The position numbers were made by a program, and so were the translations under genes. The notes under the pieces were generated by a model, which was not told the DNA's origin, did not search any database, and saw only the letters and a program-made list of their open reading frames with translations. Below, one piece after another: positions 27,789 through 36,074 of a stretch of DNA of 64,000 nt; the first letter of the stretch is position 1; the number at the start of each line of letters is the position of its first letter. The stretch is from Burkholderiales bacterium (GTDB lineage: Bacteria > Pseudomonadota > Gammaproteobacteria > Burkholderiales > Burkholderiaceae_C): the NCBI GenBank assembly GCA_028868825.1, contig JAGWTU010000001.1:186001-250000 (forward strand), in the 5' to 3' direction.

Positions 27789-30700
27789 GTGTCTTTGTGG
27801 AAATCGGTTGGGCACGCTTGCAGGCGAGCGGTCAGATGCGTCACCCCGTCATGGGCGGACGCCAGAGTTGTGATGCAAGTCGTCTTTGCGCTGGTGTCAG
27901 CGGCGTCGCTTCCGACGGCATCGTTCGCGCAAGCCACATCGACAGCCGAACGATTCTTCAACTCTGCGGCCGACGCGCAGAACGCTTGCACGGCGCAGCC
28001 CGTCGAGTATTACTGCGGTCCTGACGGCCAGCTTTACCAAAGCGCCTGCAACACGATCGCAGGGCCGCACGGCGCCGGGCTGACGACGGTAACGCGTGTA
28101 GAGATGACCAAGCCGGCGGGCCTTGGTGCGTGCTACTACTCGGCGGGATCAAGTCTCAAGTACACGTACTTTGTCTGGCGTGACAGCGCGTGTCCTGCGG
28201 GCCAGAAGTTCGTTGGTCCCGGTGTCGACGATTGTGTCGACGAAACCTACACGACCTACAGCGACGACAACCGCAAAGGTTGTGGCAGCGGCGATGGGGG
28301 TGGCGGCTGCAACAAGCCCAAGGATGGGCAGTCGACTTGCGATGGATCAGGTGGTGTCGCTGGCGAGAACGGCGGTGCCGGCTCGGGTTCTTGTTCGGAA
28401 TCGGGTGGAAGCCGGGATTCGGAGGACATGACCGGAAACCCGATCAACTCGCGAATAGGGAACAAGACGCAGAGGGAAATCGACATCAGAGGCGGCAACG
28501 GCGTACCTGGCTTCGTCAGAACCTACAACAGCTTCGAGACCCGAAATCTCGCGAATCTCGGCGTCGGCTGGATGCACAACTGGGCACGCCGGCTCGATCG
28601 GACGGGAAGCACGATCGTCGCAGTCCGCAGCGATGGCGCCATCCAGCAGTTCACAACCAGCGGGACGGGCATCGGCTTCTGGAGTGGCGATCCCGACACC
28701 CGGCTGCGGTTGGAGGGCAAGGACACTTCATACGAACTCTCGTCACAGGACGGTACGGTAGAAACCTACGACAAGATGGGGCGGCTCGTGTCTGTGAAGG
28801 AGGCGAACGGGCAAGTCACAACGTTGGACCAAAGTGTCGGCGTCTTGACCTCGGTCACCGGTCCATTCGGACATCGAATCACGTTCGGATGGAGCGGGGG
28901 CGTACTCGTGTCGGTCACGGACGCCAACAACAAGATCGTCTACTTCAACACAACGAGCGACCAGAACCTCGCGTCGGCGACCTACCCCGACGGCTCGACG
29001 CGGCGCTACCTCTATGAAGACTTCTTCATCCGTCACGGGCTCACGGGGATCGTCGACGGAACGAACACCCGCATTTCGAGCTACACGTATGACCAGGCGA
29101 GACGGATCGCAATTGCAACCTCGCGCGCAGGCGGCGTGGGGGCGAGCCAACTGAGTTTCAGCGCGAATGGCTTGATCGCGTATGTCACCGACGCGGCAGG
29201 CCGGATTCTGACCAAGGTGCGCCAACGCCTGTTCGGCCTGAACAAGACCGTGGCCATCACCAACAGCACGGACTCGAAGTCGGTCACCAAGGCTTATGAC
29301 GCGCAGGGCAACATGTCGTCGGTGACGAATGAGGAAGGGCAGACCACGAGCAGTGTCTTCGACGGCGCCAACCGCCTCGTCTCGATCACACGGGCGGCCG
29401 GCACTTCGATCGCTCGTACGACATCTACCTCTTACGCTGATCCATTCTTCGCCATCAAGTCGGCAGTGTCCGAGCCGAGCGTTCTTCCTGGGCAAAGCAA
29501 GACGACGACGTACGCGTACGCAGACACCCGTTTCCCGTTGCTTCCTACCTCGATGACGGTCTCCGGCTTCACGCCGTCTGGGCAGACCGTCTCTCGGTCA
29601 ACAGGCCTGGCGTACACGGCACAAGGGCAGCTTGGGTCAATCGACGGACCTCGATCCGACGTGATCGACACGACGACGATCGAGTATTGGCAGTGCTCCA
29701 CCGGTGGCTCGTGTGGCCAGCTCAAGCGCATCACGAACGCGGTCGGCCAAGCGACAACCTTCGACACCTACGATGGCGCTGGCCGCCTCACTCAGAAGAC
29801 GGGGCCCGACGGCGTGGTGACGACGTACACCTACGAGCCGCGAGGCCAGGTTGCCAGCATCACCGAGACTGGCGGAACACAGACCAGAACCACCTCGTTC
29901 ACCTATGACCAGGCGTCCAGGCTCTCGACGGCCTCGTTGCCGTCAGGGCAGGTGCTGACCTACTCGTGGGACGGTGCCGATCAACTGCTCTCTGTTGCCG
30001 ATCAGCTCGGCAACACCGTGACCTACGGCTATGACCTGCGAGGCAACCGCACATCGCAAACGGTAAAGGATGCCGGAGGCAACATCGCCACTCAGGCCAT
30101 GATGGTCTTCGATGCTCGAAACTTCCTGAAGAGCATCGCGGCAGCTGGCGGTACGACCAACATCACGAACGACGGTCTTGGGAATCCGATCTCGGTGACC
30201 GACGCGAAGGGACAGGTGACGACCAACCAGTTCGACGCATTGAACCGACTTTGGATGTCGATCAATCCCTTGAACGGGACGACCACTGGCTCGTTCACCC
30301 CTGCCGGAGACCTCGCAACTTTGTCCACGCCGAACGGAGCTGGGTTCAGCTTCCTGATCGACGACCTCGGCAACCAGCTTCGCGAAACAAGCCCCGATCG
30401 GGGGCAGGTCAACAAGTCATTCGACGCCGCTGGAAATCTGAAGACAAGGACGGACGCTCGCGGCGTGACGGTGGCCTACACCTACGACGCGGCCAACCGA
30501 CTCACCCACGTCACCTACCCTTCCGCGATCGAGAACACGTCCTACTCCTACGATTCGTGCAGGGTAGGAAAGCTCTGCCAAGTGATCGACGCAAGCGGCA
30601 CGCACGCCTACCAGTACGACGGGCTTGGCAGGCAATCTCAGGAGCTGTGGACGGCAAGCTCCTCTCTGGGAGGCCACGCCTTCACCACGAGCTACACGTG

Positions 30701-32162
30701 GACCGCGTTCGATCAACCTTCGACGATCACCAGCCCGACTGGGCGAGTCGTTTCGTACACCTACGACGCGGTCGGACGAGTGGCAGGCGTGGCGTCCGGG
30801 TCGCAAACCTTGGTGTCTGGGAGAGCCTATCGGGCGGACGGCACCCTTGCTAGCCAGACTTTCGGAAACGGGGTGGTCGAGACCAGAACCTACGACACGG
30901 CCGGGCGCCTTGCGACATGGCAGATCGGCTCGATCGAGACGCGCGTCTACGGCCGCGACTTGAACGGAAACATCACGTCAATCACCACGGGTAACGTGGC
31001 CAAGAACTTCGGCTACGACGCGACCGACCGCCTTCTGTCGGAGCCGGGCCAGTCGTTTGGCTGGGACACCAACAGCAATCGAACGAGCGATGCGAGCGGA
31101 ACATACGTGTACCAGGCGTCCACCAACCGAATGACCTCGGGGCCGGCCGGTTCTGTGGGCATTGACGCAGCAGGGAACACCACCTCCATTGGGACGCGTA
31201 CCTTCGCCTACAGCGACAGAGGCAGGCTCGTTCAAGCAATGAACGGTGGTGCCGTCGTCGGGAGTTACGTCTATCGCGCAGACGGCCTGCGAGCTGGAAA
31301 GACGACAGCGAGCGGCACGACGCTCTTTCATTGGGACGCTGCCGGAAACCTGATTGAGGAAACGACGGCTGCCGGCGGGACCACGGGTAGCTACGCATGG
31401 GTTGGCACGACTCCCGTGGCGAAGTGGGCCACAGGAGCACAAAGTTCGGTCTTCTTCCTGCACACGGATCAGCTTGGCACGCCTCGGCTCGGTACGTCGA
31501 CTGCAGGGGGTCAGGTCTGGCGCTGGGACGGGGCCGCCTTCGGACAAGGAGGCGCGTCAGGAAGTGCGCAGCTGAACCTAAGGTTCGAAGGTCAGTTTTA
31601 CGACGCTGAGACAGGCCTATACCAAAACCGGAATCGCACCTACGACCCCTCCTCGGGGAGGTATCTGGAGAGCGATCTATTGGGCCTGACCGCCGGCACA
31701 AACACGTTTGCATATGTCGGCGGGAACCCAATGACACGAACGGACCCCTGGGGCCTCGACTGGATATACGTTCAATCCACCGGACAGATGTACCACCAGC
31801 CTGCGGACTCACTTGGCGGCGGGCCTCCTGCACCGGTAGGCAGTCCTGGCTATGCTGGTCACGGCATCGGCGTGAACAACGCGCCGCTAGATGTCTTGCC
31901 CTCCATCGGACCGCTTCCCTCTGGGACCTACGAAATAGGTCCACAGCAGACTAACGTCACCGGTGCGGGGCTCAGCCTCCCAGGCTCTATGCGGCTCACT
32001 CCAGACCCCAACAACTGGATGTACGGCAGGGCCGGCTTCCTAATACATGGGGACAACAGTCGAGGCAACAGATCAGCTTCCGAGGGTTGCATTATCGAAC
32101 CTAGGGGAGTGCGAGACATCATTGGCCAGAGTCAAGATCGGACATTAAGGGTGATTCCATGA
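27789..32162 (+). CDS. RHS/YD-repeat polymorphic toxin with L,D-transpeptidase-like C-terminal domain
   Basis: About 1457 residues. A signal-peptide-like N-terminus (VVFALVSAASLPTASFAQA) is followed by a Cys/Gly-rich segment, the DUF6531-type entry (NPINSRIGNKTQREIDI), more than twenty YD/RHS repeats (for example TYDAANRLTHVTYP, YGYDLRGNRTSQTV) and the RHS core end (DAETGLYQNRNRTYDPSSGR, then TDPWGLD), after which toxin tips diverge. The tip (~110 residues) has LPSGTYEIGP and AGFLIHGDNSRGNRSASEGC, a His and Cys pair as in YkuD/DUF2778 L,D-transpeptidase-fold (Tlde1-like) enzymes that attack peptidoglycan. GTG 27789 follows a strong ribosome site. The shell would encapsulate and then release the tip. 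Confidence 0.85.
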   Translation: MSLWKSVGHACRRAVRCVTPSWADARVVMQVVFALVSAASLPTASFAQATSTAERFFNSAADAQNACTAQPVEYYCGPDGQLYQSACNTIAGPHGAGLTTVTRVEMTKPAGLGACYYSAGSSLKYTYFVWRDSACPAGQKFVGPGVDDCVDETYTTYSDDNRKGCGSGDGGGGCNKPKDGQSTCDGSGGVAGENGGAGSGSCSESGGSRDSEDMTGNPINSRIGNKTQREIDIRGGNGVPGFVRTYNSFETRNLANLGVGWMHNWARRLDRTGSTIVAVRSDGAIQQFTTSGTGIGFWSGDPDTRLRLEGKDTSYELSSQDGTVETYDKMGRLVSVKEANGQVTTLDQSVGVLTSVTGPFGHRITFGWSGGVLVSVTDANNKIVYFNTTSDQNLASATYPDGSTRRYLYEDFFIRHGLTGIVDGTNTRISSYTYDQARRIAIATSRAGGVGASQLSFSANGLIAYVTDAAGRILTKVRQRLFGLNKTVAITNSTDSKSVTKAYDAQGNMSSVTNEEGQTTSSVFDGANRLVSITRAAGTSIARTTSTSYADPFFAIKSAVSEPSVLPGQSKTTTYAYADTRFPLLPTSMTVSGFTPSGQTVSRSTGLAYTAQGQLGSIDGPRSDVIDTTTIEYWQCSTGGSCGQLKRITNAVGQATTFDTYDGAGRLTQKTGPDGVVTTYTYEPRGQVASITETGGTQTRTTSFTYDQASRLSTASLPSGQVLTYSWDGADQLLSVADQLGNTVTYGYDLRGNRTSQTVKDAGGNIATQAMMVFDARNFLKSIAAAGGTTNITNDGLGNPISVTDAKGQVTTNQFDALNRLWMSINPLNGTTTGSFTPAGDLATLSTPNGAGFSFLIDDLGNQLRETSPDRGQVNKSFDAAGNLKTRTDARGVTVAYTYDAANRLTHVTYPSAIENTSYSYDSCRVGKLCQVIDASGTHAYQYDGLGRQSQELWTASSSLGGHAFTTSYTWTAFDQPSTITSPTGRVVSYTYDAVGRVAGVASGSQTLVSGRAYRADGTLASQTFGNGVVETRTYDTAGRLATWQIGSIETRVYGRDLNGNITSITTGNVAKNFGYDATDRLLSEPGQSFGWDTNSNRTSDASGTYVYQASTNRMTSGPAGSVGIDAAGNTTSIGTRTFAYSDRGRLVQAMNGGAVVGSYVYRADGLRAGKTTASGTTLFHWDAAGNLIEETTAAGGTTGSYAWVGTTPVAKWATGAQSSVFFLHTDQLGTPRLGTSTAGGQVWRWDGAAFGQGGASGSAQLNLRFEGQFYDAETGLYQNRNRTYDPSSGRYLESDLLGLTAGTNTFAYVGGNPMTRTDPWGLDWIYVQSTGQMYHQPADSLGGGPPAPVGSPGYAGHGIGVNNAPLDVLPSIGPLPSGTYEIGPQQTNVTGAGLSLPGSMRLTPDPNNWMYGRAGFLIHGDNSRGNRSASEGCIIEPRGVRDIIGQSQDRTLRVIP

Positions 32163-32680
32163 ATTCACGATCATTTTCAGTATTCGCTGTAGGTTGCCTC
32201 CTTCTTGTCGGTGCAGCACTTGGAGCTGACGATATCTGGTCAGAAGTGCATGCTGATGGGGAGACTGGGATCAGCGTTGCCACGCAGTCCACTGCAGTTG
32301 TCGTAGACATCAAGGTACGGAAAGTGCAGCGAGCAGTATCGGAAACAGACGCTGTGACAATGCTGGCAAAGGACTGCCTTGAGGAGCGAGCCCCATGCAG
32401 CCTCGTTGAGCAGTTGCGAATCAAAGTGGACAAGAATTCGCTCTTTGTGCCTCGATCTGCTTTTCGTGGTTTGTCAAATGTTCGGCTTGCCAAGCTGACC
32501 TCAATTCGAGGTGGCTTCGAGCTTACTCTTCGCGGGGGAGACGGCTCCGAAGGCTATATTTTGAAAATTGTCTTTGACAAGAGTCGCGTCACAAGTCGAA
32601 TTCTTGCGAGCAGCCTGGCTCCGAACGATGCTCTTGAGGTAACTCGATATAGAAAGCAGAACGAGTCATTTGATAGGTAG
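32159..32680 (+). CDS. Probable periplasmic immunity protein for the RHS toxin
   Basis: 173 residues, coupled by ATGA to the toxin gene. A clear signal peptide (FSVFAVGCLLLVGAALGA) sends it to the periplasm, where an L,D-transpeptidase-like toxin would act. The mature part is beta-rich (SVATQSTAVVVDIKVRKVQR, RGGFELTLRGGDGSEGYILK) with two Cys (LAKDCLEERAPCSLVEQ) that may pair. No known immunity family is recognised. Base composition is clearly AT-richer than the RHS core, as is common for toxin-tip/immunity modules. Confidence 0.7.
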   Translation: MNSRSFSVFAVGCLLLVGAALGADDIWSEVHADGETGISVATQSTAVVVDIKVRKVQRAVSETDAVTMLAKDCLEERAPCSLVEQLRIKVDKNSLFVPRSAFRGLSNVRLAKLTSIRGGFELTLRGGDGSEGYILKIVFDKSRVTSRILASSLAPNDALEVTRYRKQNESFDR

Positions 32681-32727
32681 ACGGTGCTATTCAAAATGTT
32701 GGAAGTGATTAATTTCACTGTCTCTTG

Positions 32728-33246
32728 ATGCAACGCTTTCACTTCTGGGTTCTCGTCTCTGTCCTTCTAACCCCATTGGCGGGTTACGCTACCGAAGAGG
32801 GAGACTTGTGGGCTGCGAACGCAGCCATTGCGGCAGATATCGCAGTGCGAGCACACCCCAAAACTCGCTCGCTGTGCGCCGAACGTCCATGTCTTGGTGT
32901 GGCTCAATCGGAGCTTGGATTGCTCCTGATCGCGGCACGAGATACGAGACAGTCAGGCATTGCCCTAGCTGAACTGATTAGGTTTCGACTCGACGGCGGC
33001 TTGGCGGAGGATTACGCATGCATAGTGGCGAAGAAGGGGATTCAATTGAAACCCTATGTAGAGGCATTGAAACCGAGCTTGCTGCGTGATCGGTGCGTTT
33101 CCGAATACACCTCAGTCACTCGAAGCCAGCCGCAACTATTCGCTGCATCGGAAGCCGGGTTGGTTTGCCGATCCGTTGAGGACGTGACAGTCGCAAAGCG
33201 AGAACTGCTGAGTCTCCTGGTTTCGAGGCGAACATGCCAAGAATAG
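32728..33246 (+). CDS. Secreted protein of unknown function
   Basis: 172 residues with a signal peptide (FWVLVSVLLTPLAGYATEE). The mature protein is helical with several Cys (SLCAERPCLGVAQ, DYACIVAKK, DRCVSEY, GLVCRS, RRTCQE). Placed just after the RHS immunity gene it may be a second immunity-like or orphan immunity protein. ATG 32728 is preferred to the adjacent TTG. No family is recognised. Confidence 0.6.
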   Translation: MQRFHFWVLVSVLLTPLAGYATEEGDLWAANAAIAADIAVRAHPKTRSLCAERPCLGVAQSELGLLLIAARDTRQSGIALAELIRFRLDGGLAEDYACIVAKKGIQLKPYVEALKPSLLRDRCVSEYTSVTRSQPQLFAASEAGLVCRSVEDVTVAKRELLSLLVSRRTCQE

Positions 33247-33469
33247 CCCCCGATCCACCGACCACGTCTGTGGTCAGCTTGTCTAAACAGCAGAAGGTTC
33301 GGCTGCTAGAGGGGCTAAGGATCGACAATGAAGTCCCAACTTAAACTGCAAGGACACCTGAAATGAAAGTGCCGCCGGCGTGTTCACAGCGGTGCCCGTG
33401 TCTGATGCTGCGCGCGCCCGCCTGATTGAGTTCGCTGGCGAAGACGACCACACAACCCAGGAAATAGCC
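33247..33469. other. Non-coding stretch after the secreted-protein gene
   Basis: Contains an inverted repeat GACCAC / GTGGTC around 33260-33275 without a T-run and no convincing gene. It may be decayed sequence of earlier toxin/immunity cassettes. Confidence 0.3.
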
Positions 33470-33739
33470 ATGTGGAAACTTGCGCCTTGGCGCCAAGTGC
33501 TGCTGATCTTTGCGGCTCTCTTGGCCGCACTTTTCGCGGCCGGTCAGGCAATTGCATTTGCATGGCTATCAGCTCTTCCGGAGCAAGTGTCGCAACTCGA
33601 ATCATTGAGAACGAGGTTCTGGAACTACGCTGCGGCGTCAGCGGTTCTCTTGGTATTCGATGCAGTATTGCTGTTGAATTTGGTAAGGAAAATCAAGAGC
33701 AGGCGTAATCGGTCCAAGGACGTTCAGGTGTCTGAGTAA
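33470..33739 (+). CDS. Small membrane protein with two transmembrane segments
   Basis: 89 residues; WRQVLLIFAALLAALFAAGQ and NYAAASAVLLVFDAVLLLNL are hydrophobic helices joined by a short periplasmic or cytoplasmic loop, with a basic tail (RKIKSRRNRSKD). CAGGAAA precedes the ATG at 33470; the frame is open further upstream but those codons look non-coding. Unknown function. Confidence 0.5.
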   Translation: MWKLAPWRQVLLIFAALLAALFAAGQAIAFAWLSALPEQVSQLESLRTRFWNYAAASAVLLVFDAVLLLNLVRKIKSRRNRSKDVQVSE

Positions 33740-33781
33740 GCCTCAGAGGGCGCTTGGTCCTGATCACAGCAAGGTTTCGGC

Positions 33782-34078
33782 ATGAAGATGTTTGCGACGC
33801 TGTATTCACTTGTTTTGGCATGCGTTTCCTCTTGGGCATGGATCACCCACTTCATTTATCGAGGTTCGACGGAGGAGCACTTGCTTCCAGCCATCGCCTT
33901 GAATGTAGTCACATTGCCATCTTCCATGCTAATGGATACTTTGGTGGTGAAAGTGCCATGGATGCTGTCTAGTCCAACAACTATGCTGTCATCAGTAACA
34001 ATACTTGGGATAGTTCAGGCGGGAGCGATGTGGCTATTGGTCAGAGCATGCACGAGTGCACGAGTCGGACCTACCTGA
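33782..34078 (+). CDS. Small putative membrane protein
   Basis: 98 residues with up to three hydrophobic segments (FATLYSLVLACVSSWAWITH; LPAIALNVVTLPSSMLMDTL; SVTILGIVQAGAMWLLVRAC). It is AT-richer than neighbours. No family is recognised; it may be another relic of the RHS-associated accessory set. Confidence 0.45.
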   Translation: MKMFATLYSLVLACVSSWAWITHFIYRGSTEEHLLPAIALNVVTLPSSMLMDTLVVKVPWMLSSPTTMLSSVTILGIVQAGAMWLLVRACTSARVGPT

Positions 34079-34100
34079 TGCGTGAAGACCGGCAACCGAT

Positions 34101-35150
34101 CTATCTCGTGGCGAACTGGGCAACCTCGGCCTCACTTGGCATCGTCTCGGAAGTGAACGGAATATCGATGTAGAGGCGCCCGTCAGGCCTGCTCTTGTAG
34201 TAAATGCCGCCATGTGCAAGCAGTTCATCCGCAAGGTCGCCGACTACTTCGAATGAGGACTTGTCGGTCCATTTGCCGTAATACTTCGCGATGTCCTGGA
34301 GAGCTTGCTCCAGGCGCGCGAAGTACGGCGCGAACCAGTGCCCCTTCAACGCTTCCACGGTTCTTGGCATCTCCGACAGGTCGCGGCCCAAGCCCCGTAG
34401 GTTGCCCAAGTGGTACGCGGTGAACTTCATCAAATCTCCGTAGGCGACATAGACCTCACCAAGAATTCGGTCGATGTTGGCATGGACACGGTATGCCTTG
34501 ATGTAGTCGTTGGCCTGCTGCCGGGTCTCCTGCAGGCTCTTTAGGAAAGTGTCCTCGTAGCCTTCGGTGGGTTCGGTGCCGAAGCCCGCGCTCAGCATCG
34601 TCGCAGCGTACTCATCCCAACATGCCAGGATGATCTGCCACCGGTACCCGATACGAGCATCGGGATGCGCCGTCCTCAGTAGGAAGCCAGGAAACGCTGC
34701 GTCGAACTTGTAGGTGACCTCGACGTGAGCGCACTCATGGCTGATCGTGTGCAGGACAAAGCCGAAGTGCTCGTGCTTGAAGTCCTCCAATGGAGCCATG
34801 TAGGCGGCGTTCAGGAGGACATGGCTTTTCAGCGTGCCGTCGCGAATGACTGACGGGGTCATGGCGATGCCCACCACATGGGTGTCGGAGGGCGTGAGCC
34901 GAAAGGTTGTCTCGTACCCTCGGTCGAGGTCCAGCAAGGCCTGCGCGTAGTCGTATGCCACCGTCACGCCGTCAAGCCGGCTCAGATCGAACTGCCTACT
35001 GAGTTCCCGGATGCATGCACCGACCAGGGAGCCCAGCTGCTGCGCGCTTTCCTCGCTGTCGAACGCCCTGGCACTGATGGTGAAGCTGTCCGGTGCCGTC
35101 GTAGGCCTGGTGGGTCGCTCTTCGGGATCGGCGGTCAGCGGTGCGTCCAT
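34101..35150 (-). CDS. Putative zinc-dependent protein with HExxH motif
   Basis: 349 residues. The centre shows FVLHTISHECAHVEVTYK, an HExxH zinc motif, and about 45 residues later LACWDEYAATMLSAGF, where Glu is suitably placed as a third ligand (gluzincin pattern). No signal peptide or membrane helix is visible, so it is probably cytosolic. Start M at 35150 is chosen; an earlier in-frame start at 35327 would overlap the divergent gene. It is divergent from the antitoxin-like gene at 35294 across 143 bp. Substrate unknown. Confidence 0.6.
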   Translation of the reverse strand: MDAPLTADPEERPTRPTTAPDSFTISARAFDSEESAQQLGSLVGACIRELSRQFDLSRLDGVTVAYDYAQALLDLDRGYETTFRLTPSDTHVVGIAMTPSVIRDGTLKSHVLLNAAYMAPLEDFKHEHFGFVLHTISHECAHVEVTYKFDAAFPGFLLRTAHPDARIGYRWQIILACWDEYAATMLSAGFGTEPTEGYEDTFLKSLQETRQQANDYIKAYRVHANIDRILGEVYVAYGDLMKFTAYHLGNLRGLGRDLSEMPRTVEALKGHWFAPYFARLEQALQDIAKYYGKWTDKSSFEVVGDLADELLAHGGIYYKSRPDGRLYIDIPFTSETMPSEAEVAQFATR

Positions 35151-35293
35151 TCGATCATTCTCGTTGGCAAGGTCGCGACATCGTGCCACGGCCTTCACGC
35201 GTTCGAGATACGTCGAGAGGCTCCCGCAGGGAACGCTGGGTGCCAAGGACCCAGGCAGTGACGCCGGTCGAGCACAGCCGTAATATTCACCGC

Positions 35294-35704
35294 ATGCCAG
35301 ACCTTCAAAGTCGCCGCCAACTGCCACGCAGCCCGCTTGCTGCCGGCTGCCTGATCCCCGTGGTGAAGATCAATCCAAGCCTTCTACTGGAGGAAGGTGA
35401 ATTCAGGCGCCGGATGGGGTGGACTACCAAGAAGCTGGAAGCAGAGGAGGCGCGTGGCCGAGTGTTTCACCTGGGGATGGGGCAGGTGTCGCGCTACCCG
35501 GCCTTCTACGCTGACTTCGACCCTGCTGGCCGCCATAGGCTTGCAGCAGTGTGCCAGTTGCTTGGTGACCTTCCCGGCGGTAGCAAGTGGCAGTTCTTCA
35601 CTGGAGGCAAGGGCTCGCTGGCCGGGAGCACGCCGCTTGCAGCACTTCGCGAAGGCAGGCTCCGGCAGGTCAAGGCCACCGCCGAAGGCTTCGCCGAGCG
35701 ATGA
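35294..35704 (+). CDS. Possible Xre/MbcA/ParS-type antitoxin-like protein
   Basis: 136 residues. The C-terminal half (GSLAGSTPLAALREGRLRQV, KATAEGFAER) resembles the toxin-binding domain of Xre/MbcA/ParS (DUF2384) antitoxins with its conserved G-x-x-PL-x-AL-x-x-G pattern. No clear N-terminal HTH is seen. It is coupled (ATGA) to the next gene. Family assignment is tentative; an unrelated conserved protein is the alternative. Confidence 0.5.
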   Translation: MPDLQSRRQLPRSPLAAGCLIPVVKINPSLLLEEGEFRRRMGWTTKKLEAEEARGRVFHLGMGQVSRYPAFYADFDPAGRHRLAAVCQLLGDLPGGSKWQFFTGGKGSLAGSTPLAALREGRLRQVKATAEGFAER

Positions 35705-36033
35705 GCGCTGAAGCGAAACTGGATGCATCCATGACTGAGCGACCAAGCCGCGCCGTCGACCTTCACGGCTTCGCCCTGAAGGAGTTCCTGGAGTTCGTCC
35801 GAAAGGAAGACCCGTCATGGATCGACGGTGCCCTCGTACACCGCAGCGACGATGGGCACCAAAGGTCAGGTGTGGTCGAGGGTAAGGTGTGGGTTGAGGT
35901 ACTGATGTCCGACAAAACCGCAGAGGCGCTGGCTCGTGTCCTGGCACGAGCTGAAGCGTTCGACGAGAACGAGGCTGATGCCGTCCTCGGTCTGCGAAAG
36001 GCGCTCCGTCTCGGAGATGTAGCCGGAGCCTGA
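35701..36033 (+). CDS. Uncharacterised protein coupled to the antitoxin-like gene
   Basis: 110 residues, starting in the ATGA overlap with the previous gene. It has no RES-domain residues expected of the usual Xre-linked toxin, and no catalytic motif I can name. The C-terminal half (SDKTAEALARVLARAEAFDE) is helical. Whether the pair is a toxin-antitoxin system is not established. Confidence 0.5.
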   Translation: MSAEAKLDASMTERPSRAVDLHGFALKEFLEFVRKEDPSWIDGALVHRSDDGHQRSGVVEGKVWVEVLMSDKTAEALARVLARAEAFDENEADAVLGLRKALRLGDVAGA

Positions 36034-36074
36034 CCATCGCTTGGGCCGCCGGTCGCTGCTGCCCTCGCCGTCGT

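Noticed and set aside
33255-33280. Hairpin as a terminator after the secreted-protein gene
   Set aside because: No T-run on either strand.
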